NCBI RefSeq assembly: GCF_024494565.1
Contig: NZ_JANHDN010000001.1
Coordinates: forward strand, 124,001 to 188,000
Reading direction: 5' to 3'
DNA from: Halorubrum rutilum
Lineage (GTDB): Archaea > Halobacteriota > Halobacteria > Halobacteriales > Haloferacaceae
Length of the DNA: 64,000 nt
In this document: positions 16,671-24,940 of the stretch, one piece after another
How positions within the stretch are numbered: the stretch's first letter is position 1
Layout of the letters: each line of letters opens with the position of its first letter
Notes under the pieces: model-generated
The model's input: only the letters and a program-made list of their open reading frames with translations
What the model was told of the DNA's origin: nothing
Database searches by the model: none
Position numbers and translations under genes: made by a program

Positions 16671-17638
16671 TGAGCGATCCCGACCCCGGCGACGACCGCG
16701 CCGACGACGACGCCGACCCCGGCGGCGCCGATCCCGCCGACTCGACCGTCGAGGCCGTCTTCGACGCGGTCGCCGCGACCGCCCCCGAGATCCGCGCCGC
16801 GCTCCCCGGCCGCCGCGTCGAGAGCGGGACGGACAACCCCTCGGGCGAGTCGGTGCTGGCCGGCGACCTCTACGCCGACGAGCTGCTCGGCGAGGCGATC
16901 ACCGCGATCGACGGCGTCGGCTCGTTCGTCAGCGAGGAGCGCGAGGCCGCCGTCGACGCCGGCGGCGCGGTCGGGAGCGACGGCGACGGCGGTCCCTACG
17001 CGGTCGCGATCGACCCCCTCGACGGCTCCTCGAACCTCCGGTCGAACAACGCGATGGGCACCGTCGTCGGGGTCTACGACGCCCCGCTGCCCGCGACCGG
17101 TCGCGACCTCGTCGCCGCCGGCTACGTCCTCTACGGCCCGATCACGACGATGGTCGTCGCCGACGAGTCGGGCGTCCGCGAGGAGGTGGTGGAGGCCGAT
17201 CCCGGCGGCGGTGGCGACGACGGCCCCGCCGTCTCCCGCTCCGTCGTCGAGGCCGACCTGACGCTCCCCGACCACCCCCTCGTCTACGGGTTCGGCGGGC
17301 GCGTCCCGGACTGGCCCGACGACTTCACCGCCTACGCCCGCGAGATCGAGGACGAGCTGAAGCTCCGGTACGGCGGCGCCATGGTCGGCGACGTGAACCA
17401 GGTGCTCACCTACGGCGGGATCTTCGCGTACCCGGCGCTCGTCGACGCGCCCGAGGGGAAGCTCCGGCTCTCCTTCGAGGCGAACCCGATCGCCTACGTC
17501 GTCGAGCGGGCGGGCGGCGCGGCCACCGACGGCGAGATCGACATCCTCGACGTCGAGCCAGAGGGCGTCCACGACCGCGTGCCGCTGTACGTCGGCAACG
17601 AGGAGCTGATCGAGCGGCTGCAGGCGGCGCTGGACTGA
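16670..17638 (+). CDS. fbp: Fructose-1,6-bisphosphatase (class I)
   Basis: A 322-residue phosphatase that removes the 1-phosphate of fructose 1,6-bisphosphate in gluconeogenesis. The inositol-monophosphatase-superfamily motif DPLDGSSN is at 115-122 (metal ligands Asp115 and Asp118), preceded by a conserved FVSEE metal site (Glu89-Glu90). The sugar-binding segment LRYGGAMVGDVNQVLTYGG and FEANPIAYVVERAGG are class I FBPase features. The first 25 residues are an Asp/Pro-rich haloarchaeal extension. The ATGA overlap with aldolase implies coupled translation, so synthesis of the two gluconeogenic enzymes is tied. Confidence 0.93.
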   Translation: MSDPDPGDDRADDDADPGGADPADSTVEAVFDAVAATAPEIRAALPGRRVESGTDNPSGESVLAGDLYADELLGEAITAIDGVGSFVSEEREAAVDAGGAVGSDGDGGPYAVAIDPLDGSSNLRSNNAMGTVVGVYDAPLPATGRDLVAAGYVLYGPITTMVVADESGVREEVVEADPGGGGDDGPAVSRSVVEADLTLPDHPLVYGFGGRVPDWPDDFTAYAREIEDELKLRYGGAMVGDVNQVLTYGGIFAYPALVDAPEGKLRLSFEANPIAYVVERAGGAATDGEIDILDVEPEGVHDRVPLYVGNEELIERLQAALD

Positions 17639-17717
17639 CCGGCGCCGCCGAGCCGGGGTCGGCGGCGTCCGAACCCGCATGGAAAACTGTTTAGGACTCT
17701 CCGCAAATCTTGCGCCC

Positions 17718-19538
17718 ATGAGAGTCCACGTCGGCGCGGCGGCGACGCCGGAGGAGGCCGAGGCGATCGCGAAGTCGCTCGCGGAGCACCTCGGCGTCGA
17801 CGTCGACGTCCACGTCGGCGACGCGGCGGAGCCCGCCGCGAGCGCCGAGCCCCCCGAGACGGCCTACCCCCTCGACGACGACCTCGGCCCCACCGACCGC
17901 GAGCGCGACCTCCGGGCGGAGATCGACGACATCCTGCAGGGGGGACCGGAGAAGTACCGCGAGCGGCTCGCGGAGCGGGGGAAGCTGTTCGTCCGCGACC
18001 GGCTTGACCTCTGGTTCGGCGGCGAGGGCGGGACGCGCGGCGCGGGCGACGCGAGCGCGAGCGACGGCGACCCGGCCGGGCTCCACTTCGAGGACGGGAA
18101 GTTCGCCGCGTTCGACGACTGGCACCCGAACGCGCCGAATCGCGACGCCGACGACGAGGGCGACGAGCCCGAGGGGTCCGGCGACCGCCTCCCCGCCGAC
18201 GGCCTGCTCACCGGGGCCGCCGAGTTCGAGGGGCGCGACGTCCACTTCATGGCCAACGACTTCACCGTGAAGGCCGGGTCGATGGCCGCGAAGGGCGTCG
18301 AGAAGTTCCTCCGGATGCAGCAGCGGGCCCTGAAGACGGGCAAGCCGGTGCTCTACCTGATGGACTCCTCGGGCGGTCGGATCGACCAGCAGACCGGCTT
18401 CTTCGCCAACCGCGAGGGGATCGGGAAGTACTACTACAACCACTCGATGCTCTCCGGCGCCGTGCCGCAGATCTGCGTCCTCTACGGCCCCTGTATCGCC
18501 GGCGCCGCCTACACGCCCGTCTTCGCCGACTTCACCGTGATGGTCGAGGGGATGTCCGCGATGGCGATCGCCTCCCCGCGGATGGTGGAGATGGTCACCG
18601 GCGAGGAGATCGAGCTGGAGGAGCTGGGCGGCCCCCGCGTCCACGCCGAGGAGTCCGGCTCCGCGGACCTGATCGCCCGCGACGAGGAGCACGCCCGCGA
18701 GCTCGTCGCCGACCTGATCGGCTACCTCCCCGACCGGGCGGGCGAGAAGCCCCCGAAACGCGAGACGAAGCCCCCGAAATACTCGCCCGAGGGGATCGAC
18801 GAGGTGATCCCGGAGGCGCCGAACCGCCCGTACGACGCCCGCGACCTGCTCGACCGGATCGCCGACGCGGAGTCGGTGTTCGAGCTGAAGGAGGGGTACG
18901 GCCCGGAGATCGTCACGGCGTTCTGTCGGATCGACGGCCGCCCCGTCGGCGTCGTCGCGAACCAGCCGACGGAGCGCTCGGGCGCGATCTTCCCGGACGC
19001 CGCGGAGAAGGCCGCGGAGTTCATCTGGACCTGCGACGCCTACGGGATCCCCCTGTTGTACCTCTGTGACACGCCCGGCTTCATGGCCGGCTCGGGGGTC
19101 GAGAAGGACGCAATCCTGGAGAAGGGGAAGAAGATGATCTACGCCACCTCCTCCGCGACGGTGCCGAAGCAGACCGTCGTCGTCCGGAAGGCGTACGGCG
19201 CGGGGATCTACGCGATGGGCGGGCCCGCCTACGACCCCGAGAGCGTGATCGGGCTCCCCTCGGGCGAGATCGGTATCATGGGGCCCGAGGCCGCGATCAA
19301 CGCCGTCTACGCCCGGAGGCTCGCCGCGATCGACGACCCCGACGAGCGCGCGGCCGAGGAGGAGCGCCTCCGCGAGGAGTACCGCGAGGACATCGACGTC
19401 CATCGGATGGCCAGCGAGGTCGTCATCGACGAGATCGTCCCCCCGTCGACGCTCCGCGAGGAGCTCGCGGCCCGGTTCGCCTTCTACGAGGGCGTGGAGA
19501 AGGACCTGCCGGAGAAGAAACACGGGACCGTGCTGTGA
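17718..19538 (+). CDS. Acyl-CoA carboxylase, carboxyltransferase subunit
   Basis: A 606-residue carboxyltransferase that transfers carboxyl from biotin to an acyl-CoA (propionyl-CoA or acetyl-CoA class). Two crotonase-like halves are visible. The N-terminal half has MDSSGGRIDQQTGFF and LYGPCIAGAAYTP. The C-terminal half has GVVANQPTERSGAIFPDAAEKAAEFI, LCDTPGFMAGSGVEK and RKAYGAGIYAMGGPAYDP. The protein ends in KKHGTVL. It is longer than typical subunits (about 515 residues) because of an N-terminal extension of about 130 residues with a small alpha/beta segment and an Asp-rich loop. No biotin carboxylase gene is adjacent. A TATA-like tgtttagg lies about 25 bp before the ATG. Confidence 0.9.
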   Translation: MRVHVGAAATPEEAEAIAKSLAEHLGVDVDVHVGDAAEPAASAEPPETAYPLDDDLGPTDRERDLRAEIDDILQGGPEKYRERLAERGKLFVRDRLDLWFGGEGGTRGAGDASASDGDPAGLHFEDGKFAAFDDWHPNAPNRDADDEGDEPEGSGDRLPADGLLTGAAEFEGRDVHFMANDFTVKAGSMAAKGVEKFLRMQQRALKTGKPVLYLMDSSGGRIDQQTGFFANREGIGKYYYNHSMLSGAVPQICVLYGPCIAGAAYTPVFADFTVMVEGMSAMAIASPRMVEMVTGEEIELEELGGPRVHAEESGSADLIARDEEHARELVADLIGYLPDRAGEKPPKRETKPPKYSPEGIDEVIPEAPNRPYDARDLLDRIADAESVFELKEGYGPEIVTAFCRIDGRPVGVVANQPTERSGAIFPDAAEKAAEFIWTCDAYGIPLLYLCDTPGFMAGSGVEKDAILEKGKKMIYATSSATVPKQTVVVRKAYGAGIYAMGGPAYDPESVIGLPSGEIGIMGPEAAINAVYARRLAAIDDPDERAAEEERLREEYREDIDVHRMASEVVIDEIVPPSTLREELAARFAFYEGVEKDLPEKKHGTVL

Positions 19539-19560
19539 GGGCGGGACGGGTCTGCCCGGC

Positions 19561-20115
19561 CTACAGCGCCGCGACCAGCTCGCTCCCGTACGCGCCGACC
19601 GCGCCGTCGAGCCCGAAGCCGACGGCCAGCCCGACCGCGAGCAGCGCGCCGGCGTAGGCGGCGGACCCGACCAGCGACGCGGCGGCGAACCGCGGCGCGG
19701 TGACAGACGAGGCGTTCGCGGTCGGCACGGCGAGCCAGCCGCGCGTGCCGGGCACCGCGTTCGAGGCCGCCACCGCGGGGAGCCCCCACCGGTCGAACCA
19801 GCGCCCCGCGCCGTCCAGCCGCGCCTCGCCGACCGGAACGAGGGGGAGCGACGTCGGGTCCGCGTCGAACCGGCGGACGCCGACGAAGAGGAGGGACTGC
19901 CCGACCGTCGCGCCGGTCACCGCCGCGGCGAACACCGGGAGCACCGCGACCGCCTCGACGCCCGCGGCGACCACCGCCGCGACGAACAGCGTCCGCGCCG
20001 GTAACACCTTCCCTACGAGGGCCCCTTCGAGGGCGAAGACGGCGAAGACGGCGACGGCCCCGTAGGTACCGACGAGGGCGAGCAGCGTCTCCGCGTGGGG
20101 TCCGATCACGACCAT
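19561..20115 (-). CDS. DedA-like membrane protein
   Basis: A 184-residue integral membrane protein with four or five hydrophobic segments. The segment EGALVGKVLPARTLFVAAVVAAG and the later FDRWGLPAVAASNAVPGTRGWLAVPTA match the conserved Glu and the F-x-R-x-x-P-x-x-R/G pattern of DedA/VTT-domain proteins, which are linked to lipid scrambling and membrane homeostasis. The conserved helix Arg is replaced by local Asn/Pro residues, so assignment is by overall pattern. A gttatacg TATA element lies about 20 bp upstream of the ATG on the minus strand. Confidence 0.75.
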   Translation of the reverse strand: MVVIGPHAETLLALVGTYGAVAVFAVFALEGALVGKVLPARTLFVAAVVAAGVEAVAVLPVFAAAVTGATVGQSLLFVGVRRFDADPTSLPLVPVGEARLDGAGRWFDRWGLPAVAASNAVPGTRGWLAVPTANASSVTAPRFAAASLVGSAAYAGALLAVGLAVGFGLDGAVGAYGSELVAAL

Positions 20116-20272
20116 ACTCCGCGTCCCACGCGTATAACTCCCGTCGAGAGGGACGGTAGCACCCGTCAACGCGCCCACTATCGAGCGGCATGGGGCCCGC
20201 TCCGTTCGTTCCCGCACGGCCGGGGCGTGGCTATTTACTCCGGGCGCGCGCACCGATCCCCGTGACACCCGC

Positions 20273-20800
20273 ATGATCGACGTCGGCGACACGGCCCCGG
20301 ACTTCGCCGCGCCCGCGGTCACGGGCGAGCGCGCCGACGAGCTGGCGCTGTTCCGGCTCGTTGAGGCGCACGATGCGGTCGCGCTCTGTTTCGCCCCCGC
20401 GGACTTCGTCCCGACCTGCACGGCCGAGTTCGCCGCGGTGCGGGACGCGGGCTGGCACGACCGCGACGACCTCGCCGTCGTCGCGCTCACGGGCGACTCG
20501 CTGTACGCGGGGTTCGCGTACGCCGACCGGTTCGACCTCCCCTTCCCGGTCGTCTCGGACTTCCACGGCGGCGTCGCGGAGTCGTACGACCTGCTCGCCG
20601 ACTCGTGGGAGGGGCATTCGGACATCCCGCGCCGCGCGACGGTCGTCGTCGGCGGGGACTGGACCGTCCGGTTCGCCGAGGCGACGGCAGACGCGCTCGA
20701 CCGCCCGGCGCCCTCGCCCGTTCAGAACGCGACCGCGGCGCTCCGCGAACTCGGCGTCGACGTCGACCGGCCGCGGGTGAACTACGACGGGCCGTGGTGA
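20273..20800 (+). CDS. Peroxiredoxin (AhpC/TSA family), 1-Cys type
   Basis: A 175-residue thioredoxin-fold protein. The peroxidatic cysteine is Cys49 in DFVPTCTAEF. The only other Cys is Cys39 and there is none in the C-terminal part, so a 1-Cys mechanism or an external resolving thiol is likely. It would reduce hydrogen peroxide or organic hydroperoxides in the cytoplasm. The TATA-like ctatttac about 40 bp before the ATG may drive it. It precedes the sugar dehydrogenase by 69 bp but that gene has its own TATA-like element. Confidence 0.88.
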   Translation: MIDVGDTAPDFAAPAVTGERADELALFRLVEAHDAVALCFAPADFVPTCTAEFAAVRDAGWHDRDDLAVVALTGDSLYAGFAYADRFDLPFPVVSDFHGGVAESYDLLADSWEGHSDIPRRATVVVGGDWTVRFAEATADALDRPAPSPVQNATAALRELGVDVDRPRVNYDGPW

Positions 20801-20869
20801 GGGCGTCGCCGCCGCGGTCGGCGGCCGCCGTGTCGAGGTTATTTGAGGCCCCCGCGCCGACGGTCCGGC

Positions 20870-21970
20870 ATGGAAGCCGCCTTCGCGGAGTACCTCGACG
20901 AGTTCACGCGCCGGGACTGGGAGACGCTCGACCCGACCGCCGTCACCGACCCCGTCCGAGTCGCGGTCGTCGGCGCCGGCTGGTTCGCCCGCGACTGGGC
21001 GCTGCCGGGCATCTCGCGGTCGGCGTACACCGAGGCGACGGTCGTCACCGACGTCGACGAGGACGCCGTCGAGGCCGTCGCCGCCGAGCGCGACGTGACC
21101 GGCGTCACGCCCGACGAGTTCCGGGCGGGCGCCGTCGCGGACGCGTACGACGCCGTGTACGTCGCGACGCCCAACGCGACCCACCTGGAGTACGTCCGGG
21201 CCGCCGCGGCGCAGGGGAAGGCGGTCCTCTGCGAGAAGCCGCTCGAAGCGACCCTCGACCGCGCCCGCAGGCTCGTGGCCGCGTGCGAGGACGCCGGCGT
21301 CCCCCTGATGGTCGGCTACCGGATGCAGACCGACCCCGCCGTCCGGCGGCTGCGCGACCTCCTCGACGCGGGCGTCGCCGGCGACGTGGTCGGCGTCCAC
21401 GCGGCGATGTCGCAGACGATGCTCGGCGAGCTCGACGGCGACGCCGACCAGTGGCGGCTCGACCCGGCGCTGTCCGGCGGCTGCGCGGCCATGGACCTCG
21501 GGGTCTACCCGATCAACACCGCGCGGTTCGCGCTCGGCGAGGACCCGGAGCGCGTGTCGGGGCGGACCCGCTCGGAGCACGAGGCGTTCGCCGGCGTCGA
21601 CGAGCACGCGACGTTCCGGCTGGAGTTCCCCGACGGCGTGGACGCGCTGTGCACGGTGAGCCAGAACGCCCAGCACGCGAGCCGGCTGGAGGTCACCGGC
21701 ACCGAGGCCAGGCTCGTCCTCGACCCGGCGTTCTACGAGCGCGAGGACCGCGGGTTCGCGGTCGTCCGCGACGGGACCCGCGTCGACCTCGACTTCGACC
21801 AGGTCCACCAGATCGAGGAGGAGTTCGCGTACTTCGGCCACCAGCTGCTGGCGGACGAGCCGTTCCACCCGGACGGCGAGCACGCGCTCACGGACATGCG
21901 CGCGCTCGACGGGATCTACGAGTCGGCCGACACCGGGCGGCCGGTCGCGCTCGGCGACGACGCGGCGTGA
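20870..21970 (+). CDS. gfo6: Gfo/Idh/MocA oxidoreductase, Gfo6-type D-xylose 1-dehydrogenase
   Basis: A 366-residue NAD(P)-dependent sugar dehydrogenase. The Rossmann motif VAVVGAGWFARDWALPGI (31-48) and EKP (122-124) are typical of the family. The N-terminal helix FAEYLDEFTRRDWETLDP and the GWF signature match haloarchaeal Gfo6, which oxidises D-xylose to xylonolactone in the oxidative pentose route. A C-terminal alpha/beta domain carries the sugar site (AAMDLGVYPINTARF). Other aldoses remain possible substrates. A TTG-containing upstream extension is not used here, because a ttatttga TATA-like element lies about 25 bp before this ATG. Confidence 0.85.
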   Translation: MEAAFAEYLDEFTRRDWETLDPTAVTDPVRVAVVGAGWFARDWALPGISRSAYTEATVVTDVDEDAVEAVAAERDVTGVTPDEFRAGAVADAYDAVYVATPNATHLEYVRAAAAQGKAVLCEKPLEATLDRARRLVAACEDAGVPLMVGYRMQTDPAVRRLRDLLDAGVAGDVVGVHAAMSQTMLGELDGDADQWRLDPALSGGCAAMDLGVYPINTARFALGEDPERVSGRTRSEHEAFAGVDEHATFRLEFPDGVDALCTVSQNAQHASRLEVTGTEARLVLDPAFYEREDRGFAVVRDGTRVDLDFDQVHQIEEEFAYFGHQLLADEPFHPDGEHALTDMRALDGIYESADTGRPVALGDDAA

Positions 21971-22003
21971 GGAGGGCGAGCGACGACCGCCGGTCACGAG
22001 TCC

Positions 22004-22846
22004 CTACCGCTCGATGCCGTACACGTCGCTCGTCCAGTCGCGGGCCGGAGTGTCGTACACCGGCGCGTCGCGGTCGCGCTCGTCGAGGCGCCGCCGGTCG
22101 GCGTCGTCGAGCGCCCAGTCGAGGTCGGCGTTGGCCCGGACGTGGTCCGGCGTCGACGACCGCGGGAGCGGGACGACGCCCCGGTCGATCGCCCACCGGA
22201 TCACGACCTGTGCGGGGTGTTTATCGTACTTCTCCGCCAGCTCGGCGACGACCTCGTCGCCGAACACGTCCGTCCGCGCGAGCGGCGCGGCCGCCTCGAT
22301 CGCGGTGTCGGTCTCGCGGCAGTAGTCGACGAGGTCCGGGCGCTGGAACCACGGGTGGAACTCGATCTGGTTCACCGCGATCGGGACGTCCGAGACGTGG
22401 TGCGCGCAGCTCAGTTGGTACGCGCTGAAGTTCGAGACGCCGACGTCGCGGACGAGCCCGCGGTCGCGCAGCTCGGCCATCGCCCGGAGCGTCTCGCGCA
22501 GCGAGATGGCCGGGTTCGGCCAGTGGATGAGGTATAAGTCGAGGTAGTCGACCCCGAGCCGGTCGAGCGACGCCTCGCACGACTCGATCACCGACTCGTA
22601 GTTGAGGTTCTTCGCGAGCACCTTCGAGGTGAGGAAGACGTCGTCGCGGTCGTACTCGGCGAGGACCTCGCCGATCGCTTCCTCGTTGTGATACCCCTCG
22701 GCCGTGTCGACGTGCGCGTAGCCGGCGTCGAGCGCCGCGCGCACGCTCGCCGCCGTCTCGTCGTCGTCGAGGTCGTACGTGCCCAGTCCGAGCGCCGGCA
22801 GCTCGGCGCCGCTCGGGAGCGTCTTCGTTGGAACGGTCACACGCAC
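22004..22846 (-). CDS. Aldo/keto reductase
   Basis: A 280-residue AKR barrel enzyme using NADPH to reduce aldehydes or ketones. The catalytic tetrad is visible as Asp47 (HVDTAEGY), Tyr52, Lys75 (FLTSKV) and His108 (LYLIHWP). The signature GVSNFSAYQL and the NADPH-binding C-terminal segment VVPLPRSSTPDHVRANADL are present. It is convergent with the sugar dehydrogenase gene (33 bp between stops). The physiological substrate is unknown; 2,5-diketogluconate-type or xylose reductase-type activity is possible. Confidence 0.9.
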   Translation of the reverse strand: MRVTVPTKTLPSGAELPALGLGTYDLDDDETAASVRAALDAGYAHVDTAEGYHNEEAIGEVLAEYDRDDVFLTSKVLAKNLNYESVIESCEASLDRLGVDYLDLYLIHWPNPAISLRETLRAMAELRDRGLVRDVGVSNFSAYQLSCAHHVSDVPIAVNQIEFHPWFQRPDLVDYCRETDTAIEAAAPLARTDVFGDEVVAELAEKYDKHPAQVVIRWAIDRGVVPLPRSSTPDHVRANADLDWALDDADRRRLDERDRDAPVYDTPARDWTSDVYGIER

Positions 22847-22944
22847 GGGTTCGACGGATCGCCGATTGAAACTACCGGTCGGCGAACGATGCCCCGACGA
22901 AAACCTATGCCGTGGCGCGCGCCCGTGAGCGCCCGGCTGGCGCG

Positions 22945-23041
22945 AACGGCGCGTGCGAGGGAGTCGCTGGCTCCCGGAGCGAAGCGGAGGGTGCCAGCGA
23001 CGAGGCTGGGGAGGCGTGAGGTGCGGTCGCTGTGCGGTGCC
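22945..23041 (+). repeat. Dispersed structured repeat element, partial copy C
   Basis: This copy has only the 5' part of the element: the gcgcgtgcgaggga lead, a hairpin with arms 22963-22971 and 22993-23001 around the loop ggagcgaagcgg (the same loop as copy A), the exact constant block gaggctggggaggcgtgagg (23002-23021) and gtgcggtcgctgtgcggtg. It then diverges. The hairpin arms differ in sequence from A and B but still pair. It looks like a truncated copy. Confidence 0.7.
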
Positions 23042-23121
23042 GTGAGAGAAACCCGATCCGTCAGTCGGGGGTCGCGACCGTTACGAGACCCTCCAGAACT
23101 CGCCTCGTGTGATTAAGAACG

Positions 23122-23317
23122 GCACCGGCCGAGACTCCCCGCGAGCAGCGCGAGCGGGGAGTCAGGCCGGTGGATCTTCGAGCGCAGCGAGAAGATCCAC
23201 CGGCCGAGATTTGAACTAGGGAAAGACGGTCCTGCTCGCTCGCTCCGCTCGCTGCGCGGGCTGCGTCTTTCTGAGTTCAAATCCCTCTCGGTGATTTTGC
23301 TCACTCCGTTCGCAAAA
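23122..23317. repeat. Cluster of tRNA-Gly 3'-end copies and inverted repeats
   Basis: The 20-bp sequence caccggccgagatttgaact, the 3' end of the tRNA-Gly gene, is repeated at 23198-23217 as well as in the gene (23320-23339). The first 12 bases occur once more at 23123-23134. Between and around the copies are inverted repeats: 23132-23141/23154-23163 (10 bp), 23165-23179/23191-23205 (15 bp, perfect), gaaagacg...cgtctttc (about 23220-23272), and attttgc...gcaaaat (about 23293-23317). A T-arm-like gttcaaatccctc sits at about 23273-23285. This looks like serial integration or duplication scars at a tRNA gene. Confidence 0.75.
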
Positions 23318-23388
23318 TGCACCGGCCGAGATTTGAACTCGGGTTGCAACCATGGCAAGGTTGCGTGATACCACTACACTACCGGTGC
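23318..23388 (-). tRNA. tRNA-Gly (GCC)
   Basis: A complete 71-nt cloverleaf on the minus strand. The acceptor GCACCGG pairs with CCGGTGC and A is the discriminator. The anticodon stem CAACC/GGTTG encloses the loop TTGCCAT, reading GGC/GGU glycine codons. The T-loop is TTCAAAT. No intron is present and CCA is not encoded. A TATA element lies 33 bp upstream (23421-23428). Confidence 0.95.
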
Positions 23389-23420
23389 GTGCTTCGCGTC
23401 TGCACATAGTCCGAGTCGGA

Positions 23421-23428
23421 GATATAAG
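23421..23428 (-). promoter_or_regulatory. TATA box of tRNA-Gly
   Basis: On the minus strand the sequence cttatatc lies about 33-40 bp upstream of the mature tRNA-Gly 5' end, allowing a short leader that RNase P would remove. Confidence 0.6.
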
Positions 23429-23489
23429 GGTTCCGAACGAGGGTCGGCGGAAGGGTCATCGGTGCCGCGGTCCCAGACGCACCCGAACG

Positions 23490-24788
23490 ATGACCGACAC
23501 CTCCGACCGCATCGACAGACGCACCGCCCTCCGCGCCGCCGTCGGGGTCACGGGCGCCGCCGCGCTCCCCGCGGTCGCCGGCTGTCTCGGCGACGGCGAG
23601 GGCACCGGCGCGGACGGTACCGATGGATCCGGCGACGGCTCCGACCCCACGCCCGACGACGGCGCCGACGTCGACTACGCGGTCGAGACCGTCGCCGAGG
23701 GGTTCGAAAGCCCGTGGGGCCTCGCGTTCCTCCCGGGCGACGGCCGCCTGCTGGTCACCGAACGGCCCGGCCGACTGTCGCTCGTCGACCCCGCGGACGG
23801 GAGCGTCGAGGCGGTCGCTGGCGCGCCCGAGGCGTTCGCGGCCGGACAGGGCGGCCTGCTCGACGTCGCGGTCCACCCCGATTACCCGGACGACGCGCGC
23901 GTGTACCTCACGTACTCGGCGCGCGCCGAGGACTCGCCCGCCGGCGGCGACGCGGACGGCGCGACGACCCACGTCGGCGCCGGCCGGCTCTCGCTCGACG
24001 GCGGCGACGCCCCGACGCTGTCGGCGTTCGAGGCGGTCCGCGTCGCCGAGCCGTTCCGCGACACGGACCTCCACTTCGGCTCGCGGGCGACGTTCGGCCC
24101 CGACGGCGCGCTGTTCGTCACGGTCGGCGACCGGCGGGACACCGACTTCGGGCCGGACCACGTCTCGCAGGACCGGTCGAACGAGCTCGGCGCGACGCTC
24201 CGGCTGACCCCCGACGGCGACGCCCACCCCGACAACCCGTTCGTCGGCGAGCCGGACGCGGCGGACGCGGTGTACAGCTACGGTCACCGGAACCCGCAGG
24301 CGATGGCGGTACGGCCCGAGACGGGGGCGGTCTGGCAGTGCGAGCACGGCGAGGAGGACGGCGACGAGATCAACGTCGTCGAGCGCGGCGGCAACTACGG
24401 CTGGCCGATAGCCAGCGAGGCGTGTCGGTACGGGACCGACGACCCCGTCGCGCCCGGCCACGACGAGCGGGACGACGCCGTCGCGCCCGTCCACTACTGG
24501 CCGTGCGGCTCCGGCGGGTTCCCGCCGAGCGGCGCCGTCTTCTACGACGGCGACGCCTTTCCCGAGTGGCGCGGCGACCTGTTCGCCGGCACGCTCGCCG
24601 CGCAGTACCTGGGTCGGTTCGCGGTCGAGGGGGCGGGCGCCGCCGGCGCCGACGTCACCGAGCGCGACCCGCTGCTCGCCGACCGCGGCTGGCGCGTCCG
24701 GGCGCTCGCGGTCGAGCCGGCCACGGGTCACCTCTACGTCGCTGTCGACGACGCGGACGCGCCGGTCGCGCGGATTGTCCCGGACTGA
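23490..24788 (+). CDS. PQQ-dependent aldose sugar dehydrogenase-like lipoprotein
   Basis: A 432-residue secreted protein. The N-terminus has a twin-arginine motif (DRRTALRAAVG) and a lipobox-like AVAGC, so it is probably a Tat-exported lipoprotein. A Gly/Asp-rich linker is followed by a six-bladed beta-propeller of the soluble glucose/aldose dehydrogenase family: FESPWGLAFLPGDGRLLVTERPG, GQGGLLDVAVHPDY, DLHFGSRATFGPDG, YGHRNPQAMA, CEHGEEDGDEINVVERGGNYGWP and the late GDLFAGTL segment. Family members oxidise aldoses with PQQ and Ca2+ at the outer face. No PQQ synthesis genes are in view. Confidence 0.88.
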   Translation: MTDTSDRIDRRTALRAAVGVTGAAALPAVAGCLGDGEGTGADGTDGSGDGSDPTPDDGADVDYAVETVAEGFESPWGLAFLPGDGRLLVTERPGRLSLVDPADGSVEAVAGAPEAFAAGQGGLLDVAVHPDYPDDARVYLTYSARAEDSPAGGDADGATTHVGAGRLSLDGGDAPTLSAFEAVRVAEPFRDTDLHFGSRATFGPDGALFVTVGDRRDTDFGPDHVSQDRSNELGATLRLTPDGDAHPDNPFVGEPDAADAVYSYGHRNPQAMAVRPETGAVWQCEHGEEDGDEINVVERGGNYGWPIASEACRYGTDDPVAPGHDERDDAVAPVHYWPCGSGGFPPSGAVFYDGDAFPEWRGDLFAGTLAAQYLGRFAVEGAGAAGADVTERDPLLADRGWRVRALAVEPATGHLYVAVDDADAPVARIVPD

Positions 24789-24940
24789 ACCGCGGCGGTC
24801 GCACTCGGACCGTGCGACGGACTCCCTCGATCGTCGCCCGAATCGCCCGCCAGACCCCGTGTGAACGCGCCACAGTCCGAAATCCGGACCGCTATCCTTT
24901 TACGGTGCCGTCCGAAATCGAGGGGTACAGTCTCGCCACG

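Noticed and set aside
23273..23291. T-arm-like gttcaaatccctctcggtg as a second tRNA on the plus strand
   Set aside because: No acceptor, D-arm or anticodon arm fits; it is part of the hairpin/repeat cluster next to tRNA-Gly.
24905..24940. GTG start 12 codons upstream of the putative SPOUT methyltransferase ATG
   Set aside because: It is only a few bases after the TATA-like patch and adds residues not usual for the family; the ATG fits better, though the GTG cannot be excluded.
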